A stretch of 64,000 nt of DNA from Roseibium sp. (GCA_017643215.1 JAEPNV010000003.1:248001-312000); one strand, 5' to 3'; shown: positions 54,400-63,915, numbered from the stretch's first letter. The notes: generated by a model from the sequence alone, not told the origin. A program made the numbers and translations.

Positions 54400-54593
54400 G
54401 GATTGGACAGTCCTCATTCGCCCTCCAACATCTAGCTTTGGGCCGGCCGGCGTCCACGCCCACAAACAGTGAAGGTGTTTGAACGGCCGGACGGGTAAAT
54501 CTTGCCGTCTGCTCAACAACACGTGACGGGCCATAACGCGAGCGTGATGTAAAACGGTATTGGTTCTTTAACCCGCTTTGGTAGACTTCGCCC

Positions 54594-54923
54594 ATGTTGA
54601 GGATCTTTCTGATTGTGGCGATGGTTTTTGCCGCCCCGATGCAAAACATCGTGGGGACGGACAAGTTTTCGCTGTCAGAACCGCAAATCAGCGCATCCAT
54701 CGATTTGATATCAAAGGACTTTCTGGCCACGGCGGATCGGACCTGTTGCGAGGACGCCAAACCGCCGGAAACAGAACGCACGCCCTGCAAACCGGATTGC
54801 AAAGGCGTGATCACCATTGCCGGAACCGTTGCCGGCGATACGGGACAAGGCCATGGACCGCCTCGGGCAACGGCCAACGTCTCCCTGGCAAACCCGGTGG
54901 ATCTCCGCCCTCCGATTTCGTGA
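54594..54923 (+). CDS. small secreted Cys-containing protein, unknown function
   Basis: A 109-residue protein with an N-terminal hydrophobic signal (LRIFLIVAMVFAAPM). The middle carries four closely spaced cysteines (CCEDAK, then PCKPDCKG), which could form disulfides or bind a metal in the periplasm. The tail is low-complexity. It lies 62 bp before an L,D-transpeptidase on the same strand. No known family is recognised. The compact signal and in-phase position make it a likely real gene. Confidence 0.5.
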   Translation: MLRIFLIVAMVFAAPMQNIVGTDKFSLSEPQISASIDLISKDFLATADRTCCEDAKPPETERTPCKPDCKGVITIAGTVAGDTGQGHGPPRATANVSLANPVDLRPPIS

Positions 54924-54985
54924 TTTTCGAAAATTGCGTGCGCGCCAGCGCACCTGAAAATCAGTGAAATTTGAGGAGTATCCCC

Positions 54986-55564
54986 GTGCTTACACGACGG
55001 AACCTACTGGTCGGCGGTCTGGCCTTCGCGGCCGCGTCCCCCTTGGCGGGTGCAAGGGCGCATCATACCGCCAAGTTCAAAAAGACCTTCAAGCTCAATC
55101 CGCTCTACGAGCCGCAGCGCGTCCGCTATGCCTTGTCCTACGCGCCTGGCACGATCGTGGTCGATCCCCGCAATCATTTTCTCTATCTGGTCGAAGGCTG
55201 GGGCCGCGCGCGGCGCTACGGTGTGGGCGTCGGGCGCGCCGGACTGGCCTTCAAAGGCCAGGCGGTCGTGCAACGCAAGGCCGAATGGCCGAGCTGGACC
55301 CCGACTAAAAACATGATCCGCCGCGAACCGGAAAAATACGCCCGTTATGCGGGCGGCGTGCCAGGTGGCATCAACAATCCGCTCGGCGCGCGGGCGCTTT
55401 ATTTATACCGCAACGGCCGCGATACGTACTACCGGATACACGGGACCACCCAGCCGTCGTCGATCGGCCGATCGGTATCGAACGGCTGTATCCGGATGAT
55501 CAATGACCATGTGATTGATCTTTATGCCCGTGTTCCGGTCGGAACACCGGTCGTCGTTCTGTAA
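54986..55564 (+). CDS. L,D-transpeptidase (YkuD family)
   Basis: A 192-residue periplasmic enzyme that cross-links peptidoglycan stems or anchors proteins to them. A Tat-like leader (LTRRNLLVGG) begins the protein. The catalytic motif is SNGCIRM preceded by His in YRIHGTTQPSS, the HX(14-17)S-x-GC pattern. The start is a GTG at 54986, with GAGGAG properly placed upstream. A paralogue follows 24 bp later, and the two are probably cotranscribed. Confidence 0.9.
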   Translation: MLTRRNLLVGGLAFAAASPLAGARAHHTAKFKKTFKLNPLYEPQRVRYALSYAPGTIVVDPRNHFLYLVEGWGRARRYGVGVGRAGLAFKGQAVVQRKAEWPSWTPTKNMIRREPEKYARYAGGVPGGINNPLGARALYLYRNGRDTYYRIHGTTQPSSIGRSVSNGCIRMINDHVIDLYARVPVGTPVVVL

Positions 55565-55588
55565 CGCCCAGTTCAACGGACGACAGCG

Positions 55589-56263
55589 ATGACCATTAAA
55601 CTGACGCGGCGGCGGTTCGTCACTACGGGCGCAAGCCTGGCCGGTTTGGCGCTCGCCGGATGCACGACAACGTCGGAGACGGCCGGGCCGGTGCACCCGC
55701 TTGCCATGTTCGACGCGGCTTTTGCAAAAAACTATGGCGCCCGGCCAGGTGAACAATTCCCTGTTCCGGCGCTGGACCCAAAAGTCCTGCCGCCGGAGTT
55801 CCGGCGCCAGCGGGTTGCGTACAGGACCGACGAACCGGCGGGATCGGTCATCGTCGATACCAGGACATTCTACCTTTACCTGGTGGAACCGGACCGCACC
55901 GCCATGCGCTACGGCGTCGGTCTGGGAAGGCAGGGCTTTGAATGGTCCGGCCGCGCCCGGGTCGCCTGGAAACGGCCCTGGCCCAAATGGACTCCGCCCG
56001 ACAGCATGATCGCGCGGGAGCCGCATCTTGAAAAATGGAGTGTCCGTAATGGCGGCATGCCGCCGGGCCTCGGCAACCCGCTTGGTGCGCGAGCCCTCTA
56101 CATCTTTGAGGGCAATATCGACACGCTCTACCGTTTGCATGGCACCAACGAGCCGCACTCCATCGGCAAGGCCGTCTCCAGCGGCTGTGTGCGGCTCATC
56201 AATCAGGACGTGATCGATCTTTACGACCGGGTCCGGCCCGGCGCGCCCATCCTCGTGACTTGA
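55589..56263 (+). CDS. L,D-transpeptidase (YkuD family), predicted lipoprotein
   Basis: A 224-residue enzyme with the same catalytic layout as its upstream neighbour: His in YRLHGTNEPHS and the nucleophile in SSGCVRL. The leader LTRRRFVTTG ends in a lipobox, LALAGC, so the protein is probably a Tat-exported lipoprotein held in a membrane. The pair looks like an old duplication followed by separate targeting. Confidence 0.9.
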   Translation: MTIKLTRRRFVTTGASLAGLALAGCTTTSETAGPVHPLAMFDAAFAKNYGARPGEQFPVPALDPKVLPPEFRRQRVAYRTDEPAGSVIVDTRTFYLYLVEPDRTAMRYGVGLGRQGFEWSGRARVAWKRPWPKWTPPDSMIAREPHLEKWSVRNGGMPPGLGNPLGARALYIFEGNIDTLYRLHGTNEPHSIGKAVSSGCVRLINQDVIDLYDRVRPGAPILVT

Positions 56264-56311
56264 CAAAACCGGCGCTGCCTATGGCACGCCAAACCATTGA
56301 GGAGCACCCTC

Positions 56312-56806
56312 ATGAAGAAATCGAGCAAAACGAAATCCGCTCAAAAATCCAGAAAGCCCAAATCGGCGTACGCCGCGGAGAAAGTCGAGCCCAACCGCCG
56401 GGACGTTCTGCGGAAACTGCGCAATGGCGCCATCGGCCTTGGTCTCGTCGGCGGTGCCGGGGCAATCATCGCGAACATGGTCAGCAACACCACGCATGCC
56501 CACGACCTGACCCGGGTCGCCAACGGCCGGCCGACGATCGTTCAGGTGCACGATCCCAATTGCTCCTTGTGCGTTTCCTTGCAGCGCGAAACCAAACGGG
56601 CACTCAACCGGTTTGATGACGGCGAGCTCGACTATGTGATTGCCAACATCAAATCGGCCAAGGGCCGCGCGTTTGCCAACCGTTATGGCGTCCAGCATGT
56701 CACGTTGCTCCTGTTCAATGGTGACGGCGAATTGCAGGCGATCCTGGAAGGCCAGCGGGGCCAGCACGAACTTCATCGCGCCTTTGAACAACTGGTCTCG
56801 GGTTAA
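56312..56806 (+). CDS. membrane-anchored thioredoxin-like protein
   Basis: A 164-residue protein. A strongly basic head of about 30 residues (MKKSSKTKSAQKSRKPKS) and RRDVLRKL lead to one hydrophobic segment (IGLGLVGGAGAIIANM), either a Tat signal or an anchor. The outer domain has a thioredoxin fold with CSLC in VHDPNCSLCVSLQRE and a strand YGVQHVTLLLFNGDGE. It follows two L,D-transpeptidases, whose active cysteines it might keep reduced. This role is inferred. The start at 56312 follows GAGGAG. Confidence 0.68.
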   Translation: MKKSSKTKSAQKSRKPKSAYAAEKVEPNRRDVLRKLRNGAIGLGLVGGAGAIIANMVSNTTHAHDLTRVANGRPTIVQVHDPNCSLCVSLQRETKRALNRFDDGELDYVIANIKSAKGRAFANRYGVQHVTLLLFNGDGELQAILEGQRGQHELHRAFEQLVSG

Positions 56807-57092
56807 CAGCCAAAACGCGGGCCAGCCGACCGGAGGGGCGCGCGGCGTCAACGCGCAAGCCGCGCGTCCAGAGCGCCGCGCGGTCCAACCAGTCCCAGGC
56901 CGTATTTTGCGAACCCAAAGGGCGCACACGCGCACCGATTTTAATCGACCAGATATCGACTTAGCGTGAAACAGGTGTGGATCGAATGGTCGGGCGGGCA
57001 AACGGTCACCATATGGCGCTCACAACGCCATCCGGTCAGGCCGCGAGGAAGGTGTTGCCCCCAGACACAAGCCGTTGAAAGTGACGAGCAAC

Positions 57093-57785
57093 ATGAAACC
57101 TTTTGGACCGAACATATGGATCATGGATGGCGACGATGTCCGTATGTTCGGCGTCTTGCCGTTCACGACACGGATGACGGTCGTTCGGCTGGCGTCGGGC
57201 GGCCTTTGGCTTCACTCGCCCGTCCAACCGACGCTAGAGCGTCAACGCGCCATTGACCAATTGGGCACGGTGGAGCACCTCGTTGCGCCCAACAAGATCC
57301 ACAGCCTGGGCATCGAACCGTGGAAAGCCCTCTATCCGTCCGCCAAGGTCTGGGCCTCTCCGGCATTCAGCAAGCGCCACCCCGACATCGCCGTCGATGC
57401 GCTGCTGACAAACAACCTCGAAACACCTTGGAACCGTGACATCGATCATTGTGTGATTGAAGGACATGCCGTGCTCGACGAGGTCGAGTTCTTGCACAGA
57501 CGGTCCGGCACGCTGATCGTCACGGACATGATCCAAAAACACGAGGCAGCCGGTAATTCGTGGATGTGGCGCGGCGTCAAACACGTGGCGGGCGTGTTGG
57601 GAAAGGATGGAGGCGTCTCCTTGGACATCAAGCTCAGCATTCGGGACAAGGCGGCGCTGCGCCGGAGCATAGACACCATCTTGGGTTGGGATTTCGACAA
57701 TCTCATCATCTCGCACGGCCGTTGCCTGACCGGCGGCGCAAAGGACGACGTCCGCCGCGCGTTCCACTGGATCGGGGGCAGTTAA
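57093..57785 (+). CDS. DUF4336 family protein
   Basis: A 230-residue soluble protein beginning MKPFGPNIWIMDGDDVRMFG. It resembles the metallo-beta-lactamase fold in layout (GLWLHSPVQPTLERQRAI, HLVAPNKIHSLGIEPW, LIISHGRCLTGG) but lacks the canonical HxHxDH, having substituted the zinc residues. That matches DUF4336. Its enzymatic role is unknown. The ATG at 57093 is preferred over a TTG 18 bp upstream. Confidence 0.75.
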   Translation: MKPFGPNIWIMDGDDVRMFGVLPFTTRMTVVRLASGGLWLHSPVQPTLERQRAIDQLGTVEHLVAPNKIHSLGIEPWKALYPSAKVWASPAFSKRHPDIAVDALLTNNLETPWNRDIDHCVIEGHAVLDEVEFLHRRSGTLIVTDMIQKHEAAGNSWMWRGVKHVAGVLGKDGGVSLDIKLSIRDKAALRRSIDTILGWDFDNLIISHGRCLTGGAKDDVRRAFHWIGGS

Positions 57786-58128
57786 TCGTCTGGCGCAAGG
57801 GCAACAATCGGTACCCAGCCAGCCTCTGCCCGTGACAGATCATTGGATAAAAGTTCGTTGTATCGGTGATCTGATCACGCACTCGGTGGCGATGGTTCCA
57901 ATACCGCGTCCTGCGGCCGCTTGATCGCACCCACGGCGGCTTGATCGCTCCCGCAAACCGGTCCTATGCATTTGCGTCCGATTGTGAATCCCGTCATGGG
58001 CCACACAAGGCGAAAACCGTGTGTCCTGGCACGATCGGCGTTCCGCCGCGAGCCGACCTTTGAGCGACGGACCTTAAATGGATGACTTCACGCCAGATCG
58101 TCCAACGACCGAACAAACAACCGATGGA
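57786..58128. other. intergenic stretch without a recognisable gene
   Basis: These 343 bp lie between the convergent DUF4336 and cynF genes. A 10-bp direct repeat, GCTTGATCGC, occurs at 57919-57928 and 57939-57948, 20 bp apart. No ORF with family resemblance, tRNA or clear terminator was seen. Confidence 0.5.
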
Positions 58129-60006
58129 TCAGTCTCGAAGTCCGAGGCGGCGCAATCGCGAGTATAGGGTTGTCGGTTTCATTTCGAGCAGCTCTGCCGC
58201 GCCGCCTGGGCCAGAGACCCGGCCACCGGCGGCGTCAACGGCGGCTTTGATATTCGCCATTTCCCGTCCGCGCATTTCCGCGTCCGTCTCGAATGCCTTC
58301 GTGACTTTTTTATCCTCGACAACCGCCGTACGCGGCAAGATGTTTGGCAGTTCGAAGCTTAGCCGGCCGCCCTGGGAAAGGATCGCCGCCCGCTCAATCA
58401 CGTTCTCCAACTCTCGCGCATTGCCCGGCCAGTCATAGGCCATCAGATCTGCCACATTGGCCCGTGACAGCATGGGCTTTGAGATGTTGAGTCTCTGGCA
58501 ACATAGCTTCAGGAAATGCTCGGCCAACGGCGGAATATCATCCGGGCGGTCACGCAACGGCCGCAGCATGATGGGAAAGACATTCAACCGAAAATAGAGG
58601 TCTTCGCGAAACCGGCCAGCCTCGACCTCCGTCTGCAGGTCTCGGTTGGTGGCAGCGATGATCCGGACATTTGTCTTGCGGGTTTTTTCTTCGCCGACGC
58701 GTTCATAGCTCTTGTCCTGAAGGACTCTCAAGAGCTTTCCCTGAAGTTCCATTGGGATCTCGCCGACCTCGTCGAGAAACAGTGTTCCACCATCAGCGAG
58801 CTCGAACCGCCCCACTCTGTCGCGCAGCGCGCTGGTAAACGCACCGCGGACATGCCCGAAAAACTCGCTTTCAAACAGTTCCCTTGGAATTGCCGCGCAG
58901 TTCACCCGGATCAGCGGCCTTTCATGGCGGGGGCTGTCGTCGTGGATCGCCTGGGCGACCAGTTCCTTGCCGGTACCGCTTTCGCCGATAATCAGAACAT
59001 TTGCTTCAGTGGATGCAACCAGCTCAATCTGGCGGATCGTGTCGGCAATCGCGGTCGAACTTCCAATAATCTCCCGATGATTTCTTTGGGCGCGGATTTC
59101 TTCCTGGAGATAGGCGTTTTCCATCTCCAAGCGGTTCCGTAACCGGTCCACTTCTGCAAGAGCCTCCGTGAGCTGGCGTTCCTGCTCTTTCCGTTGCGAA
59201 ATATCCCGGAACAAGATCACCGCACCCAGAACCGCATCCGCGTCAAGAATCGGCGTTGACGTGTATTCGACCCTGACAGGCTTCCCATCCTTTCGCCAAA
59301 ACATCTCGTCCTCGACCCTGTTAACCCGGGCGTGGCGGAAGGAATTGTAGATCGGGCATTTTTCCGCCGGATATGCGGAGCCATCGGGATGCTTGTGGTG
59401 AATAAGCGAATGCATGTCGCGGCCGATGAGATCGGCGGCGCTCCAGCCCAACATCCGTTCGGCGGCCGGATTGACGAAGGTTGTTTTCCCGTCGGCGTCC
59501 ACACCGTAAATCCCGTCCCCGGCAGCCGTTAGAATGAGGTCGTTCAGCCGCGCCATCTCGTGGAAGAACCGCTGAAGGCGGCGCCATTCCATGATCCCAG
59601 AGTGTTTTGCGGCCGCATCGTCGGTTTCGATTTCGCGGCGTGATTGCTCGACCAGATCACAGGCGGACAAAACGAGAAATGTCCGATTCTCGTCCTTGAA
59701 AGCCTTGCAGGCATATTCAAGTGCCAGGCTGCTGCCGGTCTGGTGACACCCTTCGATCCGCCGGGTCCAGGCAAAGCCGCGATAGATCGCTTCTTCCGCG
59801 AAAACGGCAATCTCAGATTCAAAACCGGGGTGCAGCGCTGTGAAGGTTGTATTAGCGAGCGTTTCAAGCCCGAACAACTCGCAAGCGGCTTCATTGGCCG
59901 CAATGATGCAATCGGTGCCGGGTTCGACAATCATTGATGGCTGAGGCATCCAGGAGACGACAGCCGTGAGCATCGTCGGTCCGACCGGATTTCCTGCTCC
60001 AAACAT
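58129..60006 (-). CDS. cynF: CynF-like sigma-54-dependent activator (PAS-PAS-AAA-Fis)
   Basis: A 625-residue enhancer-binding protein. Two PAS sensor domains (about 15-125 and 155-275) and a coiled linker precede the AAA+ domain: Walker A GESGTGKE (341-348), loop GAFTSA (388-393) in place of the usual GAFTGA, and Walker [10 protein letters not shown] (408-416). The last 40 residues form a Fis-type helix-turn-helix ([20 protein letters not shown]). It is divergent from cynABDS, as expected for the cyanate regulator CynF of Pseudomonas. The ATG at 60006 is preferred; a TTG at 60045 would place its start inside a likely binding site. A true sigma-54 promoter lies before cynA. Confidence 0.85.
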   Translation of the reverse strand: MFGAGNPVGPTMLTAVVSWMPQPSMIVEPGTDCIIAANEAACELFGLETLANTTFTALHPGFESEIAVFAEEAIYRGFAWTRRIEGCHQTGSSLALEYACKAFKDENRTFLVLSACDLVEQSRREIETDDAAAKHSGIMEWRRLQRFFHEMARLNDLILTAAGDGIYGVDADGKTTFVNPAAERMLGWSAADLIGRDMHSLIHHKHPDGSAYPAEKCPIYNSFRHARVNRVEDEMFWRKDGKPVRVEYTSTPILDADAVLGAVILFRDISQRKEQERQLTEALAEVDRLRNRLEMENAYLQEEIRAQRNHREIIGSSTAIADTIRQIELVASTEANVLIIGESGTGKELVAQAIHDDSPRHERPLIRVNCAAIPRELFESEFFGHVRGAFTSALRDRVGRFELADGGTLFLDEVGEIPMELQGKLLRVLQDKSYERVGEEKTRKTNVRIIAATNRDLQTEVEAGRFREDLYFRLNVFPIMLRPLRDRPDDIPPLAEHFLKLCCQRLNISKPMLSRANVADLMAYDWPGNARELENVIERAAILSQGGRLSFELPNILPRTAVVEDKKVTKAFETDAEMRGREMANIKAAVDAAGGRVSGPGGAAELLEMKPTTLYSRLRRLGLRD

Positions 60007-60041
60007 TTTCCAATCGCCAATGCCAGGCGGCGCGTGATTAC

Positions 60042-60075
60042 TCAATTTCGTAATTCCGTTTATTCAATCTCGTAA
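60042..60075. promoter_or_regulatory. two direct 12-bp repeats, candidate CynF upstream activating sites
   Basis: TCAATTTCGTAA (60042-60053) and TCAATCTCGTAA (60064-60075) differ at one base and are 22 bp apart, two helical turns, so they face the same side. They lie 85-117 bp upstream of the sigma-54 promoter of cynA, the usual distance for enhancer sites. Confidence 0.6.
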
Positions 60076-60158
60076 ATTACAAAATCGCATAAATAGCCCT
60101 TCGCCGCCAGCACCATTTAAATCATTGATATTATTGAATTTAACTTCCTTGTGCGTTT

Positions 60159-60174
60159 TGGCACATCGCTTGCT
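60159..60174 (+). promoter_or_regulatory. sigma-54 promoter of cynABDS
   Basis: TGGCAC-N5-TTGCT matches the -24/-12 consensus fully. Transcription should begin about 12 bp past the GC, near 60184, leaving a leader of about 80 bases before cynA. Confidence 0.85.
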
Positions 60175-60264
60175 TTTCTAAAACGCATAGCGCCGCGGTG
60201 ATACGGCCGGGGCAGTGGCAGGCAAATGCCGAACGAGACGCGGCAACGGCGGAAAGGAACTCCA

Positions 60265-61659
60265 ATGGCAGTCAAGAGTCTTGGCAATCCCTATGATGGT
60301 GATGTCGATCTGGTTCACGGCGCGGCATGTGAATGCAAGGCCTGCAGCGAAGGGCACGGTCATCATCACGACGCGCCTTCGACGGATCAGTTGCCGACCA
60401 GCAGTGAAGCCATGATGGAGCGGGCGATCGAAAGCGCGGTCGTACGGTCTGTGTTCGGCCAAAACGAATTCTCTCGCCGGTCTTTTGCCAAGATGCTCGG
60501 TGGCACCACACTGGCCGGCGCCCTGGCATCCGTTTTCCCGATCGACCAGGCAAAGGCCCTTCTGCTCGATGAACTGGGGACACCTGAGAAGACCGATCTG
60601 AACATTGGATTTGTTCCCATCACCTGCGCGACGCCGATCATCATGGCGCAGCCCATGGGTTTTTATGAAAAGCACGGCCTTAATGCGGATGTGATCAAGA
60701 CCGCCGGCTGGGCCGTTGCCCGTGATAAATCATTAAATGGCGAATATGACGCCAGTCACATGCTGACGCCGATGCCGTTGGCGATGACATTGGGCGCGGG
60801 CTCGACCGCGGAGCCCTACATCATGCCGGCAGTTGAAAACATCAACGGCCAGGCGATCGTCCTTCACAACGATCACCTCGACAAGCGCGATCCCAAACAG
60901 TGGAAAGGTTTCAAGTTTGGGGTGCCGTTTGAATACTCCATGCACAATTTCCTGCTCCGCTACTATGTCGCCGAACACGGTCTTGATCCCGACCAAGACA
61001 TTCAGATCCGCGTCGTGCCGCCGCCGGAGATGGTGGCGAACCTGCGCGCGGGCAACCTCGATGGTTACCTTTCGCCCGATCCGTTCAATCAGCGGGCTGT
61101 CTGGGAAAAGATCGGATTCATCCACATTCTCACGAAAGATATCTGGGAGGGGCATCCGTGTTGCGCGTTCGCGTCCAGCAAGGCGTTTGCGGTCGAATTG
61201 CCGAACACCTATGGCGCGCTGTTAAAGGCCATTGTCGACGCCACGCAATATGCGGCCAATCCGGACAACCGCGTTGAAATTGCCGAAGCAATTTCTCCAA
61301 CGAACTACCTCAACCAGCCCGTGCCGGTGGTTCAGCAGGTCCTCACCGGCCGGTTCGCAGATGGGCTAGGAAACGTCCAGGACGTCCCGGATCGCATCGA
61401 CTTCGATCCTTTCCCCTGGCATTCGATGGGAGTGTGGATTCTGACCCAGATGAAGCGTTGGGGCTATATCGAAGGCGATGTCGACTACAAATCGGTGGCC
61501 GAAGAGGTGTACCTGGCGTCCGACTGTGCGCGGATCATGCGCGAACTTGGTTATGAAGCGCCGACCGAGACCTATGAGAAGTACACGATCATGGGCAAGG
61601 AGTTCGATCCGGACAAACCGGAAGAATATGTTCAGTCGTTCGCGATCGGACGGGCGTGA
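60265..61659 (+). CDS. cynA: CynA-type ABC transporter substrate-binding protein
   Basis: A 464-residue periplasmic binding protein of the NrtA/CmpA family, assigned to cyanate by its linkage to cynS. The first 70 residues are unusual: a Cys/His-rich patch (ACECKACSEGHGHHH) precedes the Tat motif FSRRSFAKMLGG. The mature domain begins near TDLNIGFVPITCATPIIMAQ. The ATG at 60265 follows GGAAAGGA, which rules out a start at 60226. It is the first gene under the sigma-54 promoter. Confidence 0.88.
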   Translation: MAVKSLGNPYDGDVDLVHGAACECKACSEGHGHHHDAPSTDQLPTSSEAMMERAIESAVVRSVFGQNEFSRRSFAKMLGGTTLAGALASVFPIDQAKALLLDELGTPEKTDLNIGFVPITCATPIIMAQPMGFYEKHGLNADVIKTAGWAVARDKSLNGEYDASHMLTPMPLAMTLGAGSTAEPYIMPAVENINGQAIVLHNDHLDKRDPKQWKGFKFGVPFEYSMHNFLLRYYVAEHGLDPDQDIQIRVVPPPEMVANLRAGNLDGYLSPDPFNQRAVWEKIGFIHILTKDIWEGHPCCAFASSKAFAVELPNTYGALLKAIVDATQYAANPDNRVEIAEAISPTNYLNQPVPVVQQVLTGRFADGLGNVQDVPDRIDFDPFPWHSMGVWILTQMKRWGYIEGDVDYKSVAEEVYLASDCARIMRELGYEAPTETYEKYTIMGKEFDPDKPEEYVQSFAIGRA

Positions 61660-61662
61660 TCG

Positions 61663-62508
61663 ATGGAATTGTTTGCGAAACCCCTTCCGCTTCGATTGCG
61701 ATCGATCATCCTTTCGGTCGCGATCCTCGCACTCACGCTCACACTTTGGGAACTCTCCATACCGTCCCAGAAGGATGCTGGCGAACTCACCGAGTATGAG
61801 CTTCTTACGGGCGGCGGCGCGCCGAAAGCCGGCATTCCACCGCCATCCGAAGTGCTGTCAAAAGCCTGGGAGCAATTGTCGGACCCGTTTTACGATGCGG
61901 GCCCCAACGACAAGGGCATCGGCATCCAGATTGGTTATTCACTGTACCGGGTCTTGACGGGATACTTTCTCGCCGCGGCCATCGCCATTCCGCTCGGGTT
62001 TTTGATCGGCATGTCGCCGCTCATGTACAAGGCGCTTGACCCCTATATCCAGATTCTCAAGCCGATATCGCCGCTGGCCTGGATGCCACTTGCTTTGTTT
62101 GTCATCGGAGACAGTCAGGCATCGGCCATCTTCGTAATCTTCATCTGCTCAATCTGGCCGATGTTGATCAACACGGCCTTTGGAGTGGCCGGTGTCCGAA
62201 AGGACTGGATCAATGTCGCCCGAACCCATGAACTCGGGTCGATCAAGACAGCCTTCACAGTGATCTTGCCGGCCGCTGCCCCGACGATTTTGACGGGGAT
62301 GCGGATCTCCATCGGGATTGCGTGGCTGGTCATCGTGGCTGCTGAGATGTTGGTCGGCGGAACCGGGATTGGATACTACGTCTGGAACGAGTGGAACAAT
62401 CTCGACCTCACTTCGGTGATTTTCTCGATCCTGATGATCGGCGTGGTCGGGATGATCCTGGACGCAATCTTCGGCGCGGTTCAGCGCGGCGTGCAATACA
62501 CTGAGTGA
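61663..62508 (+). CDS. cynB: CynB-type ABC transporter permease
   Basis: A 281-residue inner-membrane protein with six helices of the NrtB/SsuC family. The EAA-type loop is visible at WINVARTHELGSIKTAFTVI. The loop after the first helix (ELLTGGGAPKAGIPPPSEV) is typical of nitrate/cyanate permeases. It begins only three bases after cynA and is followed after nine bases by cynD. Confidence 0.92.
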   Translation: MELFAKPLPLRLRSIILSVAILALTLTLWELSIPSQKDAGELTEYELLTGGGAPKAGIPPPSEVLSKAWEQLSDPFYDAGPNDKGIGIQIGYSLYRVLTGYFLAAAIAIPLGFLIGMSPLMYKALDPYIQILKPISPLAWMPLALFVIGDSQASAIFVIFICSIWPMLINTAFGVAGVRKDWINVARTHELGSIKTAFTVILPAAAPTILTGMRISIGIAWLVIVAAEMLVGGTGIGYYVWNEWNNLDLTSVIFSILMIGVVGMILDAIFGAVQRGVQYTE

Positions 62509-62517
62509 GGACCGGCA

Positions 62518-63420
62518 ATGGCAAATTCATTCCTGAGTATCGAGGGACTTGCTAAACGCTTCCCCTCGCCGGACAGCGGCTCCGAACCTTTGACGGTTTT
62601 CGAAGACGTCAGTTTTTCGATCGAAAAAGGCGAATTCGTTTGCATCATCGGGCATTCGGGCTGCGGTAAATCGACAATCATGAACGTCTTGGCCGGGCTT
62701 GATGAGGCGACCGAAGGCGGCGTCATCATGAACGGCAAGGAGGTCAAGGGCCCAAGTCTCGACCGCGGCGTGGTGTTTCAAAACTACTCGCTTCTGCCCT
62801 GGCTGTCGGCGCTCAAGAACGTGACCTTTGCGGTCAAGGCCCGGCATCGGGAGTGGTCGCGCGAACAGGTGATGGCGCACTCCTACAAGTACCTCGAAAT
62901 GGTTGGGCTGTCAGGAGGCGCCGAACTGCGCAAACCCTCACAATTGTCCGGTGGCATGCGCCAGCGCGTCTCCATCGCGCGCGCTTTTGCGATACAGCCA
63001 GAGCTTCTTCTGCTCGATGAGCCGTTCGGAGCGCTTGACGCGCTCACGCGTGGCACCATCCAGGACGAGCTTTTGAAGATCTGGCGCGGGACCAACCAGA
63101 CGGTCTTCATGATCACACATGACGTGGACGAAGCCATCTATCTCGCCGACCGCATCCTCTTGATGACCAACGGGCCGCTCGCCCGGGTGGCTGAATCGGT
63201 CGAGGTCGGAATTCCCCGGCCCAGATCCCGGGACGAAATCGTCGAACACCCCGACTACTACAAGGTCCGCAACCACCTCGTCCATTTCCTCGCCCGGCGC
63301 TCAAAGGAGCTTGCCGGCACAAAGAGCACGTTGCCGGGCGGCCGGCCGGAGACGGTCCGGTTCGGTGACGATGACACAACGGAACCTGAACGGCCCAACG
63401 TTTACGCAATCAATCAGTAA
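62518..63420 (+). CDS. cynD: CynD-type ABC transporter ATP-binding protein
   Basis: A 300-residue ATPase. Walker A is GHSGCGKST, the signature LSGGMRQRVSIARAF and Walker B LLLLDEPFGALD. It belongs to the NrtD/SsuB family. A C-terminal tail of about 40 residues (RSKELAGTKST onward) lies outside the domain. It energises uptake with CynA and CynB. Confidence 0.93.
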   Translation: MANSFLSIEGLAKRFPSPDSGSEPLTVFEDVSFSIEKGEFVCIIGHSGCGKSTIMNVLAGLDEATEGGVIMNGKEVKGPSLDRGVVFQNYSLLPWLSALKNVTFAVKARHREWSREQVMAHSYKYLEMVGLSGGAELRKPSQLSGGMRQRVSIARAFAIQPELLLLDEPFGALDALTRGTIQDELLKIWRGTNQTVFMITHDVDEAIYLADRILLMTNGPLARVAESVEVGIPRPRSRDEIVEHPDYYKVRNHLVHFLARRSKELAGTKSTLPGGRPETVRFGDDDTTEPERPNVYAINQ

Positions 63421-63435
63421 AACATGGAGGACCCC

Positions 63436-63906
63436 ATGAACCAGATGACGATCACAGAACCCCTCATGAGCAAGGATGATGTTGCTTCGCTGATCCTTGC
63501 CGCCAAAAAGCAGTCGGGGCTGACCTGGGAGGGGATCGCCGAAAAAATCGGCATGTCGCCAGTCTGGACGCATTCGGCCTGTGTCGGCATGAACTCCATG
63601 CCCACGGAAAAGGCCGAAGCGCTGGTGTCGCTGCTGGGGCTGCCCGTCGAGGCGGTCAGTGTCCTGGAAGAATGCCCGACGAAGGTATGGTCGCAGGCCG
63701 TGCCGACCGATCCGTGTATCTACCGCCTCTATGAGATCGTCGGCGTCTACGGACCGACAATCAAGGCGCTCATTCATGAGGAATTCGGCGATGGCATCAT
63801 GTCAGCGATCGATTTCGACATGGTCATCACACGTGTGCCAAATCCGAAGGGGGACCGTGTGAAAGTCGAAATGTCAGGCAAATTCCTGGGCTACAACGCC
63901 TGGTGA
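63436..63906 (+). CDS. cynS: cyanate hydratase (cyanase)
   Basis: A 156-residue enzyme, exactly the E. coli CynS length. It converts cyanate and bicarbonate to ammonia and CO2. The catalytic residues are visible as Arg and Glu in YRLYEIVGVYG and Ser in GDGIMSAIDF, matching Arg96, Glu99 and Ser122. The N-terminal half is the POU-like helical domain (GLTWEGIAEKIGMSPVWTH). The start at 63436 follows GGAGG. It completes the cynABDS operon. Confidence 0.97.
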   Translation: MNQMTITEPLMSKDDVASLILAAKKQSGLTWEGIAEKIGMSPVWTHSACVGMNSMPTEKAEALVSLLGLPVEAVSVLEECPTKVWSQAVPTDPCIYRLYEIVGVYGPTIKALIHEEFGDGIMSAIDFDMVITRVPNPKGDRVKVEMSGKFLGYNAW

Positions 63907-63915
63907 TACCAACGC

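Noticed and set aside
57093-57785. Reading the DUF4336 protein as an active metallo-beta-lactamase
   Set aside because: The HxHxDH zinc motif is missing, so only a fold-level resemblance can be claimed.
57919-57948. Two GCTTGATCGC repeats considered as a CRISPR or attachment site
   Set aside because: Only two short copies 20 bp apart, with no spacer series, cas genes or integrase.
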